Source: Rhodanobacter panaciterrae (lineage in GTDB: Bacteria; Pseudomonadota; Gammaproteobacteria; Xanthomonadales; Rhodanobacteraceae). Taken from it: 64,000 nucleotides of DNA. The stretch is from positions 62,001 through 126,000 of the forward strand of contig NZ_BMXT01000003.1 of NCBI RefSeq assembly GCF_014651895.1, given 5' to 3'. Numbering within the stretch: position 1 is the stretch's first letter; the number at the start of each line of letters is the position of its first letter. Under the pieces are notes generated by a model. That model saw only the letters and a list, made by a program, of their open reading frames with translations, ran no database searches and was not told the origin of the DNA. A program made the position numbers and the translations under genes. Below are positions 52,395-61,278 of the stretch, in pieces.

Positions 52395-54440
52395 TCAAGG
52401 CGACGCGTTTGATGCGCTGGATGGCGCCGCCGGTGCGCTGACCGGTTCGACGGCAGGACAGCCGACCGCGCGACGCACCGTCGATGCGTTTGGCAGTCCA
52501 TACGGCTGGCCGATTGCACTCAGGCGCGTGCTCAGCGGTACGGCGGTGCCATGCAGGCGCCAGTCGTAGATCACGCTGAACGCCATCACCCGCGCCACGT
52601 ATTCGCGGGTTTCCTTGAACGGGATGGTTGCCACGAACAGCTCCGGCGTCAGCGTGCCGCGCGCGGTCAGCCACTGGTCGACCCGGTTCGGGCCGGCGTT
52701 GTAGGCGGCGCTGGCCAGCCACGGCGAACCGTTGAAGCGTTCGGCCATCTGCGCGAGATAGCGGGTGCCCAGCACGATATTGGTGGCCGGGTCGTACAGC
52801 GTGTCGCCACCGCCCCAGTTCAGGCCGTTGCGCTTAGCGACCAGTTCGGCCGTAGCCGGCAGCAGCTGCATCAGGCCGCGGGCGTCGGCGCCGGAGCGGG
52901 CGTCGCTCATCCACGCGCTTTCGGCGCGCAGGATGCCGTAGGCCCAGACCGGCTCGATGCCGGCCTGTTCGGCCTGCGGCACCACACCATCCTGGCTGGC
53001 CAGCGGGAAGCGCAGGTTGTACAGCCGCAGCGCGTCGCCACTGCTGAGGGTGAACACCGCGCGGTCATACCAGCCGCGCCGGTTGGCCAGATCGGAGGCG
53101 ACCTGCAGGGTGGCCTGATCGGCGTCCTGCAGCGCGCGTGTCCATTCGCGCCGCGCCAGTTTGGGCAGGTCGACCGCGTACAGCTCGAACGCGCGCAGCA
53201 GGCCGGGGTTGGCCAGCAGGGCCTGTTCGCGTTGCGGATCGGCGGCGACGGTCAGCGGACAGATCGCATACGGCAGGTCGAGCTTGTCGGCGGCGAGAAA
53301 ACCGAAGAACGTCGTCTTGCCAGCTTGCGCACTGAGCTGCTGCTGCGCCTCGTTGTTGCGGCCCAGCGCGATCAAGGCGCGGGCGTGGAAGTATTGCCAC
53401 TCGCCATCCTGCTGCTGGTCGGCGGGCATCGCGTCGATGGCCGCCAGCACGGCGCTCCAGTTCTGTTGCGCCAGCGCGACGCGCGCGCGCCATTCGCGGC
53501 TGGTGTCGGTCTGCATGGCGGCGGGCAACGCGATCAGCCGGGCCAGCGCGCCGTCGTCGAAATCGGTGGCATGGAACAGCGCCAGCGCATACAGGATCTG
53601 GCCGCGCTGCTGTTCGCTGAAGCTGAAGTGCGTCTGCAGCTGCTGCCATGCCGTGTCCGCATTGGCGGACTGGCGGCGCGCCAGCCGGGTCAGTGCCAGT
53701 GTGGCGGCCTGTCGGTTGCGCGAGGTATCGGGCCAGTCGGCCGCCGTCGTCAGCGCACCGGCCGGATCGCGCAGCGCCTGGGCGAGTCGTTGCGCGGTGG
53801 CGCGATCGTCCGTCGGCAGCCAGTTGGCCAGGCTGGCGATGGTGCCGGGCTGGCCGGCATCGGCAGCGCGGTCGATGCGCGTCCACAGCCGTGCACTGGT
53901 CAGCAGGCCCTGGTCGTGCGCGGCGTTGAGCACCGGGTCGCAGGCATCGGGCAGATTCGGCTTGGCCCACAACGTGGCCAGGTCCTTGTCGAAATCCAGC
54001 GCGCTGCTGCTGGCCAGTCGTGCTTGCAATGCATCGCAGCTGAGCGTGTCGCCGAGGCCGGGCTGATACAGCGCGAGGAAATTGTTCCAGTCCTGTCGAC
54101 GCGCCAGCTCCAGCAGGAACGCACGGCGCAGGTCGGCCGCGGGAATCCAGTCGGGATATTGCTTGAGATACGACTCCACGGTGGCGCGGTCGATCTGCTG
54201 GATGTCGTGCTCCAGCGCGGCCTCTTGCAGATACGGATACAGCGGATAGTCGCGCAGGCCGGCGGCGATGCTGCGCCAGCCGTCACCGCCCTGCTGCGCA
54301 ACAGCGTAGGCCTGCTTGAAGGCGGCGCGCTGGGTGGCCGTGGGCTCGCCGGCCTGTACGGACGTGGTGGCCAGCAGCCAGCCGGCCGTCAACACCAGAC
54401 AGGTAAGTGCGGTGCGCCGCGAGGGTAGACGGGAAACCAT
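52395..54440 (-). CDS. soluble lytic murein transglycosylase (Slt-type)
   Basis: A 681-residue periplasmic enzyme. It has a signal peptide (hydrophobic 11-29, cleavage near 'SVQA'), a long alpha-superhelical U-domain (about 35-460) and a C-terminal goose-lysozyme-like domain with catalytic Glu507 in 'ILRAESAWM', then 'GLMQLLPATA', 'NIVLGTRYLAQM' and 'AAYNAGPNRVDQWL'. It cleaves MurNAc-GlcNAc bonds with formation of 1,6-anhydro ends. It has an extra low-complexity tail of about 45 residues (Ala/Ser/Pro) after the catalytic domain. Confidence 0.93.
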   Translation of the reverse strand: MVSRLPSRRTALTCLVLTAGWLLATTSVQAGEPTATQRAAFKQAYAVAQQGGDGWRSIAAGLRDYPLYPYLQEAALEHDIQQIDRATVESYLKQYPDWIPAADLRRAFLLELARRQDWNNFLALYQPGLGDTLSCDALQARLASSSALDFDKDLATLWAKPNLPDACDPVLNAAHDQGLLTSARLWTRIDRAADAGQPGTIASLANWLPTDDRATAQRLAQALRDPAGALTTAADWPDTSRNRQAATLALTRLARRQSANADTAWQQLQTHFSFSEQQRGQILYALALFHATDFDDGALARLIALPAAMQTDTSREWRARVALAQQNWSAVLAAIDAMPADQQQDGEWQYFHARALIALGRNNEAQQQLSAQAGKTTFFGFLAADKLDLPYAICPLTVAADPQREQALLANPGLLRAFELYAVDLPKLARREWTRALQDADQATLQVASDLANRRGWYDRAVFTLSSGDALRLYNLRFPLASQDGVVPQAEQAGIEPVWAYGILRAESAWMSDARSGADARGLMQLLPATAELVAKRNGLNWGGGDTLYDPATNIVLGTRYLAQMAERFNGSPWLASAAYNAGPNRVDQWLTARGTLTPELFVATIPFKETREYVARVMAFSVIYDWRLHGTAVPLSTRLSAIGQPYGLPNASTVRRAVGCPAVEPVSAPAAPSSASNASP

Positions 54441-54572
54441 GGGAGCTCCTGCAATCGATCCGTCGGCAGTCTAGTTCATGCTCCCTCGGCGCCAGGTGAA
54501 CACGGGCCATCGGCGCACTTGGATGTGCCTGTTAAGCTGACGCGCTTCGTCGTCAGCATCTACGGACCCGGC

Positions 54573-56165
54573 ATGTCGTCTGCCTTTTCGCCCCTCAATC
54601 GCCGGCAAGGATTCGCCTGGCTGGCGCTGGTCTTGCTGGCGCTGGCCGGCGCGTACTGGTGGTGGGCGATCGGCCGGCCGGTGGCGCTGCCGGATGCGCC
54701 GTCGGCGCGGATCGCCTGTGTGTCGTATGCGCCGTTCCGCAACGCCGGCGAAACACCGCTGGATGCGCAGGCCTTCATCAGTTCCGAGCGCATCGACGAG
54801 GATCTGCGTGCGCTGTCGCAACGCTTCGATTGCGTGCGCACCTACTCGCAGGGACAGGGTCTGAGCGCGGTGCCGCAGATCGCCGAACGTTACGGCATGA
54901 AGGTGCTGCTGGGCATCTGGCTGGGCAGCGACAAGAAGGCGAATGCGCAGCAGGTCGAGCTGGGCATCGCCACTGCGCGCAAATATCCGCAGGTATTGCG
55001 CGGGGTCATCGTCGGCAATGAGGTGCTGTTGCGCGGCGATCTGTCGGCGAAGCAATTGGACGGCTATCTGCGCGAAGTGCGCGCCGCGGTCAGCGTGCCG
55101 GTGACGTATGCGGACGTGTGGGAGTTCTGGCTGCGTCATCCCGAACTGGCCGGCTCGGTCGACTACCTCACCATCCACATCCTGCCGTACTGGGAGGACA
55201 CGCCGGTGTCGCCGGAGCGCGCGGTACAACATGTGGCGACGGTGTACGCGCAAGTGCAGCAGGCGTTTCCTGGCCGGCGCGTGATGATCGGCGAAACTGG
55301 CTGGCCCAGCGCCGGGCGGCCGCGCCAGGCAGCCAGCGCCAGCGTGGTCAACGAGGCGCGCTATCTGCGCGAATTCCTGCTCTACGCGGCCACCGTGCAG
55401 ATGCCGTACAACGTGATCGAGGCGTTCGACCAGCCGTGGAAGCGCGCGCAGGAAGGCACCGCCGGCGGTTACTGGGGCATCTTCGATGCGCAGGCGCGGC
55501 CGAAGTTCGCGATGGTCGGCCCGGTGACCGAGGAGCCGCGCTGGTGGGCCGGCTGGCTCGCGGGTGTGGCCGGTGCGTGGCTGTTCGTGCTGGTCGGCGT
55601 ATGGCGTCGACGCTGGAGCGGCTGGCGCGGTTGGCTGGCCTTGAAGCTGGGCGGCTTTGCCAGTGGTTGCGCACTGGCGTGGCAGTTTCGCCAGATGCTG
55701 TTCGCCTGTCGCGATACGTGGGAATGGACGGAGTCGCTGATCGCCTGCGCGCTGGCGTTGCTCAGTGCGCTATGGCTGGCGCGCTGGATCGCTGCGCGGA
55801 TGGCCGGAGGCGTCTCGCTTTCGTTGCCGCATTGGCTGCGCCTCGGCTGGCTGTTCGCGCTGGCGTTCTATGAATTGCTGCTGGTATTCGACGGGCGCTA
55901 TCGGGATTTTCCGCTGGGACTGTTCCTGCTGCCCTGCGCCGGCTTCGCGCTGATCGGCTGGCTGTCCGATCGAGGCGAGGTGGCGATGCCGCTGCTGGAG
56001 GAACGTTTCCTCGCCGCCTGGCTGCCGCTGCTGGCGGCGATCGTGCTGGTGCAGGAAGGCGGCCTCACGCCGGTGGCGTGGTTATGGCTGGGATTGAATC
56101 TGCTGCTGGCGTTGCCGGTGCTGTTCGACTGGCGCAGCGCGCGACTGCAGTCGCAGCAGGCGTAG
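54573..56165 (+). CDS. membrane-bound GH17 beta-1,3-glucan enzyme
   Basis: A 530-residue protein with an N-terminal membrane anchor (about 14-33), a GH17 barrel (about 45-320) and six or seven C-terminal membrane helices (340-520). The acid/base Glu150 lies in 'VGNEVLLRG' and the nucleophile Glu241 in 'IGETGWPSAG'; both are intact. Bacterial relatives act as glucosyltransferases or branching enzymes on cyclic or linear beta-(1,3)/(1,6) glucans. The start at 54573 is inferred from the anchor. Its 3' end overlaps the opposite small membrane protein gene by 84 bases. Confidence 0.85.
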   Translation: MSSAFSPLNRRQGFAWLALVLLALAGAYWWWAIGRPVALPDAPSARIACVSYAPFRNAGETPLDAQAFISSERIDEDLRALSQRFDCVRTYSQGQGLSAVPQIAERYGMKVLLGIWLGSDKKANAQQVELGIATARKYPQVLRGVIVGNEVLLRGDLSAKQLDGYLREVRAAVSVPVTYADVWEFWLRHPELAGSVDYLTIHILPYWEDTPVSPERAVQHVATVYAQVQQAFPGRRVMIGETGWPSAGRPRQAASASVVNEARYLREFLLYAATVQMPYNVIEAFDQPWKRAQEGTAGGYWGIFDAQARPKFAMVGPVTEEPRWWAGWLAGVAGAWLFVLVGVWRRRWSGWRGWLALKLGGFASGCALAWQFRQMLFACRDTWEWTESLIACALALLSALWLARWIAARMAGGVSLSLPHWLRLGWLFALAFYELLLVFDGRYRDFPLGLFLLPCAGFALIGWLSDRGEVAMPLLEERFLAAWLPLLAAIVLVQEGGLTPVAWLWLGLNLLLALPVLFDWRSARLQSQQA

Positions 56166-56492
56166 GCAGCCGAGCAGCAGCGCCAGCGCGCCGGCCTCGA
56201 AGCAGTACAGCTCCAGCGCGAACACGCCCAGCGCGGCAGCCAGCCATGCCAGCCACGGGCGTTGCCACAGCAGCGCCAGTACGGCAGTAATCAATGCCAC
56301 GACACCGTAGACGTTGTGCAGGAAGCCCAGCACCAGCCACTGTCGTCCGCTGCACCACGAGGGCGCGTGGCTGGTGCTGCACAGCTGTCCGATCGCACTG
56401 GATTCGATCAGGCCGTAGCGCAGCCATGCTGTAGCCAGCGCCACGATCAGCAGCAACACCCATGGGAGTGCAAAGCGCCACGTCGACTTCAC
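56082..56492 (-). CDS. small hypothetical membrane protein
   Basis: A 136-residue protein with three or four hydrophobic segments ('FALPWVLLLIVALATAWL', 'VLGFLHNVYGVVALITAVLALLW', 'WLAWLAAALGVFALELYCFEAGALALLLG' in pieces) and a Gln/Arg-rich tail. The GTG start overlaps the stop of the EEP gene upstream (GTGA), which supports translation. I do not recognise a family. Its last 28 codons are antisense to the GH17 gene. Confidence 0.65.
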   Translation of the reverse strand: MKSTWRFALPWVLLLIVALATAWLRYGLIESSAIGQLCSTSHAPSWCSGRQWLVLGFLHNVYGVVALITAVLALLWQRPWLAWLAAALGVFALELYCFEAGALALLLGCLRLLRLQSRAAPVEQHRQRQQQIQSQP

Positions 56493-57301
56493 GGGCGCCG
56501 CCCCCGCGATGCCTTGCCGCCGACATGTGCCGGCAGACGGATTTCCGCTGCCAGCGGCAGGTGATCGGAGAACGCCTGCGGCAGCGCCCAGGTCTTGTCC
56601 AGCTGGATCGCGGAGGTGGTCAGGATGTGATCCAGTGCCCGGCGTGGTTTCCAGCTGGGGAAGGTCGGGGTCGACTGCGTCGGCGGCTGCAGATTGCACT
56701 TGGCGAACAGGTGCGCCATCTCGACGCTGTGCGGCTCCGTATTCAGGTCGCCCATCAACACCGCGTGCGGGAAATCATGCAGCAACTCGGCGATGAAGCC
56801 GAGCTGGCGCGCACGCGCAGGTGCGCTCAAGGACAGATGCGCGATCATCACCGCCAGTGCGTTGTCGCCTTCGCCGAACTGCGCCAGCAGCGCGCCGCGG
56901 CCAGGGATCCGGCTGGGCAGCGGATAGTCCGTCACCGAATGTGGTTCAAGCCGGCTGATCAGTCCGTTCGCCGAATGCGCCAACTTGGCCATCGCCCGAT
57001 TCGGCTGGTGGCTCCAGTACGGCATGCCGGCGGTTTCGGCGAGGTAGCGGGTCTGGTTGAGAAAGCCCGAGCGCAGGCTGCCGGCATCGGCCTCCTGCAG
57101 GCCGATCACGTCGAACTGCGGCAGTACCTCGGCGAGCCGGTCGAGGTTGTCCATCTTGTTGCGTCCCGGCAGTACCGCCGTGAAGCTGCGGGTGACGTAT
57201 TCGCTGTAACGCTGCACGCTGGCGCCGGCCAGGATGTTGCAGCTCAGCAGGCGCAGACGGCGCTCGGCAGGGGCGGCTTGGAGAATCGCGGCGCGGGTCA
57301 T
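56489..57301 (-). CDS. endonuclease/exonuclease/phosphatase (EEP) family protein
   Basis: A 270-residue EEP-fold hydrolase. Motifs are Asn in 'LLSCNILAG', Glu in 'VIGLQEADAG', His in 'IAHLSLSAPARARQL', Asp-x-Asn in 'LMGDLNTEP', and 'LDHILTT' with the final 'SDHLPLAAEI'. Substrates in this fold range from DNA to sphingomyelin and phosphoinositides, so the target is open. There is no signal peptide. It is followed by the coupled small membrane protein gene. Confidence 0.9.
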   Translation of the reverse strand: MTRAAILQAAPAERRLRLLSCNILAGASVQRYSEYVTRSFTAVLPGRNKMDNLDRLAEVLPQFDVIGLQEADAGSLRSGFLNQTRYLAETAGMPYWSHQPNRAMAKLAHSANGLISRLEPHSVTDYPLPSRIPGRGALLAQFGEGDNALAVMIAHLSLSAPARARQLGFIAELLHDFPHAVLMGDLNTEPHSVEMAHLFAKCNLQPPTQSTPTFPSWKPRRALDHILTTSAIQLDKTWALPQAFSDHLPLAAEIRLPAHVGGKASRGRRP

Positions 57302-57432
57302 CGCAACACACTACACGGGGAAGGGGATGCCCACACTCACGGACGTGCGCCGGGCAAGAGCAGCGAAGCATGATCCACCGCATGTGAACGAGATGCCAGC
57401 CGCGCCACCAAAGGTGACGCGGTGCGGGTGGC

Positions 57433-58083
57433 TTATTTGCCGGCCAGCTCGCGTTTGACCAGCCACAGTGTCACGGCAACCATTTCGTCATACGAGTGGA
57501 CGGTGGCCACGCGATACTTGCCGTTGACCACGATGGTCGGCGTGCCATCCACCTGCCACTTCTGGATCAGGGCCAGGTCGCTCTTCAGCTTCGCGGTCGC
57601 TTCGGGGGATGTGGCGATGCGCATGAACGCGGCCCGGTCGACGCCCTCGCGTGCGTAGAAGTCAGCCAGCTCGTCCATCGAATTGATCGGATAGTTCTGG
57701 CCGAACTTGGCGGCGAACAGCGCCAGATGGGTGCGGTCGACCACCTTCAGCTGGTCCGCCGCGTAATAGGCGCGTGCGAACGGCAGCCATTCGGCGCTGA
57801 ACGGCGCCGGCATCAGCTTGAACTCGGCACCTGCCGGCAGCTGTTTGCGCAACTCTTCGGCGACCGGCGCGAACTGCGCGCAGTGAATGCAGCCGTACGA
57901 AAATACCTCGACCACTTCCACCTTGCCGGTGCTGCTGTAACGCTGTTGCGGGGCGGGCAGGGTCACGTATTCGTTGCCGTCGGTATACGGCGCGGCGGCA
58001 CCGGGCTGCGCGCTGCAGGCGCTGGCCAGCAGCAGGCCGCCGATCAGGAAGATGGCACGCAATCGGGTCATTCGCTTGAGCAT
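57433..58083 (-). CDS. thiol:disulfide oxidoreductase DsbA-like (CIHC)
   Basis: A 216-residue periplasmic DsbA-family protein with signal peptide, possibly a lipoprotein ('LLLASAC', Cys23, but without the usual aliphatic residue at -3). The active site is Cys65-Ile-His-Cys68 in 'FSYGCIHCAQF' and the cis-Pro loop is 'VDGTPTIVVNG'. It is a close paralogue of the next gene upstream. A Cys-x-His-Cys pair as in E. coli DsbA suggests an oxidant of secreted proteins. Confidence 0.92.
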   Translation of the reverse strand: MLKRMTRLRAIFLIGGLLLASACSAQPGAAAPYTDGNEYVTLPAPQQRYSSTGKVEVVEVFSYGCIHCAQFAPVAEELRKQLPAGAEFKLMPAPFSAEWLPFARAYYAADQLKVVDRTHLALFAAKFGQNYPINSMDELADFYAREGVDRAAFMRIATSPEATAKLKSDLALIQKWQVDGTPTIVVNGKYRVATVHSYDEMVAVTLWLVKRELAGK

Positions 58084-58144
58084 GGGGTGTTCTCTTCGCA
58101 GGGCGGCCATGGGCCGTGGATGAGTCAGAATCAAATGAACCGGC

Positions 58145-59026
58145 TTACTTGCCGGCCGCTTCCTTGGCCACCAGCCACTGGGTCAGCTCGATCGACTGCG
58201 CGAAGCCACCCGCGGAGTTCGGCGTGAAGCGGTACTTGCCGTCGATGATCATGGTCGGGGTGCTGTCTACACCATAGGCCTTCATCAGGTCGTCGGCGCG
58301 CTTCATCTGGGTATTGATCGAGAACGAGTTGGCGACGCCGAGGAACTCTTTCGGGTCGACGCCGTACTTGGCGTAGAACTTCGCGATGTCGTCGATCGTG
58401 GGCCACGCATCCTTCGGCTTGGGCTTGCCGGCCTTGAGGTCGTAGGTGGCCAGTTCGCCGGTTTTCCAGGAGGCATCGAACATCGCATCGTGGGTCTTGT
58501 CGACCACGCCGAGCGCCTGCGCCGCGTAGAACGCGCGCTGGAACACCGGCCAGTTCTCGTCCGGACGGAACGAGGCCGCCAGATAGTTCATCACCGCGTT
58601 CGGCGGCAGGCTCTTGGCGATCTGGTCGACGGTGGAATGGAAACCGTTGCAGGCCGGGCAGGCATACGAGAACACCTCGGTCACCTCGATCTTGCCCGGA
58701 TGGCTGGTCGGCTGTGCCGGCTCGATCACGAAGTAGTTCTTGCCCTCGACCCATTTGCCGTTGTCGACGAACGGTGCGGCCGCGGCAGCTGGCGCGGCTT
58801 CGGCTGGTGCGACGGCGGTGTCGGCGGCAGCCGGCGCTGCACTGCTGCTGGCTGGCGGGGCCGCAGTTGTCGTGGCGCTGGCCGGTGCCGTGCTGCTGGC
58901 TGCGGCTGGCGTGGCCGCGGTGCTGCTGACCACGGGCGCGGTCGGCTGAGCGCTGCCGCTGTTGTCATGGCTGCAGGCGGCAAGCGCGAGCAGGGCGGCA
59001 CACAGGAACGGCAGACGCTTCAACAT
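58145..59026 (-). CDS. lipoprotein DsbA-like thiol:disulfide oxidoreductase (CPAC)
   Basis: A 293-residue DsbA-family protein with lipobox 'LALAAC' (Cys18). About 65 residues of low-complexity Ala/Ser/Thr/Pro (20-85) act as a tether, then the thioredoxin fold has Cys123-Pro-Ala-Cys126 and cis-Pro 'VDSTPTMIIDG'. The tether could place the enzyme some distance from the membrane. It lies 61 bases upstream of the shorter paralogue on the same strand, and the pair probably forms an operon. Confidence 0.92.
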   Translation of the reverse strand: MLKRLPFLCAALLALAACSHDNSGSAQPTAPVVSSTAATPAAASSTAPASATTTAAPPASSSAAPAAADTAVAPAEAAPAAAAAPFVDNGKWVEGKNYFVIEPAQPTSHPGKIEVTEVFSYACPACNGFHSTVDQIAKSLPPNAVMNYLAASFRPDENWPVFQRAFYAAQALGVVDKTHDAMFDASWKTGELATYDLKAGKPKPKDAWPTIDDIAKFYAKYGVDPKEFLGVANSFSINTQMKRADDLMKAYGVDSTPTMIIDGKYRFTPNSAGGFAQSIELTQWLVAKEAAGK

Positions 59027-59088
59027 GGCAAACCTCGAAAGATGGGGCCCGAATCGATGGGGCTGATCGAGTGGGGCTAAAACCGACA

Positions 59089-59110
59089 GCGCCGACCTTT
59101 CGGTCGGCGC
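59089..59110 (-). terminator. terminator of the cytochrome c gene
   Basis: Perfect 9-base arms GCGCCGACC / GGTCGGCGC around a four-base loop (GAAA on the minus strand), nine bases beyond the stop. The minus-strand downstream bases include GGTTTTAG, a short T-run. Confidence 0.75.
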
Positions 59111-59118
59111 GTGGTCGA

Positions 59119-59892
59119 TCAGGGCGTGGCGGCCGGCTGGGTATCGGCGCTGTGCAAGCCCTCGATGTAACTGGACAGTGCGGCGATGTCGTCGGCGTCG
59201 AGCTTCTTCGCGATCGTCGGCATGATCTGCGCGTGGGCGTCGTCGCCCCAGGTGGTGCCGTCATGCCAGGCCTTCAGCGTGGCCTGGATGTACTGCGCGT
59301 GCTGACTGGTCAGCTGCGGATACATCGCGCCCGGATTGCCGCGGCCGTCGATGCTGTGGCAGGCCATGCAGGCCGGGATGCCACGCGTGCTGTCGCCTTG
59401 GCGGAACAGCGTCTCGCCTTTTTCCACCAGCGCCTGATCGGCCACGCCGGGCAGCGGGGTCTTGCTGGCGAAGTAGGCACCGACGTCGTGCATGTCCTGG
59501 GTGGACAGCGGTGTGGCCATGCCCAGCATGATCGGGTTCTGTCGCTTGCTCGCCTTGAAGTCGGTCAGCTGGCGCACGATGTACTGCTCGCTTTGGCCAG
59601 CCAGCTTCGGGTATTGCGCGTCGCTGGAGTTGCCGTCCATGCCGTGGCAGGCACCGCAGACGGCGGCCTTGGCCTGGCCGGCGGTGGCATCACCCGGCTT
59701 CACGGCGACTTCGGCACCCGCGGCAGCAGCAGGTGCTGTGCTGGCCGGCGTCGCCGCAGTGGTGGCAGCGGCTGGCGCAGCAGTTTTCGGCTGGGCGTCT
59801 TGTGCCGTCACCACACTGGCAGACAGGGCGAACACAAGGGCAATGGCGGACCCGAGAACAGCGGGCCGAAAACCAGCGGACCGAAAACTCAT
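59119..59892 (-). CDS. diheme cytochrome c (c4-like)
   Basis: A 257-residue periplasmic electron carrier with a signal peptide ('VLGSAIALVFALSASVVTA'), an Ala/Thr/Pro-rich linker and two cytochrome c domains carrying CGACH and CMACH. Distal Met ligands are likely in 'NPIMLGMATPLS' and 'AQIMPTIAKKL'. Cytochromes c4 pass electrons from the bc1 complex to terminal oxidases. I chose the ATG at 59892 behind CGGGAG. It is divergent from engB. Confidence 0.92.
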   Translation of the reverse strand: MSFRSAGFRPAVLGSAIALVFALSASVVTAQDAQPKTAAPAAATTAATPASTAPAAAAGAEVAVKPGDATAGQAKAAVCGACHGMDGNSSDAQYPKLAGQSEQYIVRQLTDFKASKRQNPIMLGMATPLSTQDMHDVGAYFASKTPLPGVADQALVEKGETLFRQGDSTRGIPACMACHSIDGRGNPGAMYPQLTSQHAQYIQATLKAWHDGTTWGDDAHAQIMPTIAKKLDADDIAALSSYIEGLHSADTQPAATP

Positions 59893-60008
59893 ACACTTGA
59901 CTCCCGAGAGACTTGCAAACACTGCCAGAGATTGCGGCCATGCGGCCCGCAACAGGCAGAAACCGCAGAATTATCCCTGTGCCACCATAGCTTGGTCAAA
60001 CCATTCCC

Positions 60009-60668
60009 ATGTCGAATCCCCTTCAGGGCGCGCAATTCGTGCTCGCCGCCCACCGCATCAGCCAGCTTCCCGCCGACCAGGGCGCCGAGGTGGCGTTTGC
60101 CGGCCGCTCCAATGCCGGCAAGTCCAGCGCGCTGAATGCGTTGACCAATCACAAGGGACTGGCGCGTACGTCCAAGACGCCTGGCCGCACGCAGCAGATG
60201 GTCGCGTTCAGCCTGCCGCCGCCGACCCAGGTCGATGGCCAGCCACCGGCGGATGTGCGCCTGATCGACTTGCCGGGCTACGGCTACGCCAAGGTGCCGC
60301 TGGAAATGCGCGAGCACTGGAAGCTGGAGATCGACGCCTACCTGCATCAGCGCCGCAGCCTGCGCGGGCTGGTGCTGATCGTCGACATCCGCCATCCGCT
60401 GAAGGAGTTCGACCGGCTGATGCTGGAGTTCTGCTTCGCCACCCAGCTGCCCTGCCACCTCTTGCTGACTAAGGCCGACAAACTCTCGCGCGGTCAGGCC
60501 ACGCAGGCGCTGGCCACCTTGCGCAAGCAGTTCGCCGCTGAAGGGCTGCATGCGACCGCGCAGATCTTCTCGTCCTCCGCCGGTACCGGCGTGGAAGAGG
60601 CGCGGCAGGCGGTGATGACGTTGCTGCGACAGCCGCGCGACGGCGCCCATCAAGGCCACGAACGCTGA
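60009..60668 (+). CDS. engB: ribosome biogenesis GTPase EngB (YihA/YsxC)
   Basis: A 219-residue GTPase needed for 50S assembly. G1 is 'GRSNAGKSSALNAL', G2 region 'RTSKTPGRTQQM', G3 'DLPGYGYAKV', G4 'LLTKADKL' and G5 'SSSAGTG'. It has the normal length and is essential in most bacteria. It is divergent from the cytochrome c gene across 116 bases. Confidence 0.95.
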   Translation: MSNPLQGAQFVLAAHRISQLPADQGAEVAFAGRSNAGKSSALNALTNHKGLARTSKTPGRTQQMVAFSLPPPTQVDGQPPADVRLIDLPGYGYAKVPLEMREHWKLEIDAYLHQRRSLRGLVLIVDIRHPLKEFDRLMLEFCFATQLPCHLLLTKADKLSRGQATQALATLRKQFAAEGLHATAQIFSSSAGTGVEEARQAVMTLLRQPRDGAHQGHER

Positions 60669-60682
60669 AGGGTGCCTTGTTC

Positions 60683-60706
60683 CAGGAGCCCGCTAGCGGA
60701 TTCCTG
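60683..60706. terminator. imperfect hairpin between engB and the fRMsr gene
   Basis: CAGGA (60683-60687) pairs with TCCTG (60702-60706), and CCGC with GCGG inside, with one mismatch in between. It lies between convergent genes and is a weak terminator candidate. Confidence 0.4.
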
Positions 60707-60726
60707 CAGGAAATCGCGTGAGGCGA

Positions 60727-61218
60727 TCAGCCGCGCACGGCTTCCATGAACACCGCGCATAGCGCCTGCATGCCGACGCGATCGTCCTCGTCGAAGCGAT
60801 TGATCACCGGGCTGTCCACATCCCACACGCCGAGCAGGCTGCCGTCGGCCTTGACCAGCGGCACCACGATTTCCGACTGTGAGGCGGCATCGCAGGCGAT
60901 GTGTCCGTCGAATGCGTTGACGTCGCGCACCAACTGGGTCTCGCGGTTCTGCGCGGCAGTGCCGCAGACACCGCGACCGAGCGCGATGCGAATGCACGCC
61001 GGCTTGCCCTGGAACGGACCGACCACCAGCTCGCTGCCGTCGTACAGGTAGAAGCCGGCCCAGTTCACTTCGGGCAGGCTGTGATAGATCAGTGCGCTGA
61101 AATTCGCCGCGTTCGCGATCAAATCGCGTTCGCCGGCGAGCAGGCCGCGGGCCTGCTGCGCAAGGTCTTCGTAGTGCTCGCGCTTGCTGGCGTAGCTGTG
61201 GGATTTCAGTTCGAACAT
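60727..61218 (-). CDS. msrC: free methionine-(R)-sulfoxide reductase (GAF domain)
   Basis: A 163-residue single GAF-domain enzyme that reduces free methionine-R-sulfoxide with thioredoxin. Cys75, Cys85 and Cys109 ('KPACIRIALGRGVCGTAA', 'GHIACDAASQSE') have exactly the 10- and 24-residue spacing of the catalytic cysteines in known fRMsr. 'EVNWAGFYLYDGSELVVGPFQG' is the family signature. It acts in the cytoplasm against oxidative damage. Confidence 0.93.
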   Translation of the reverse strand: MFELKSHSYASKREHYEDLAQQARGLLAGERDLIANAANFSALIYHSLPEVNWAGFYLYDGSELVVGPFQGKPACIRIALGRGVCGTAAQNRETQLVRDVNAFDGHIACDAASQSEIVVPLVKADGSLLGVWDVDSPVINRFDEDDRVGMQALCAVFMEAVRG

Positions 61219-61278
61219 GCGACGCGTCCGGCGGCAAAGCCCGTATTATGCGCCGAGCGATCATGGCGGGGATGCAGC

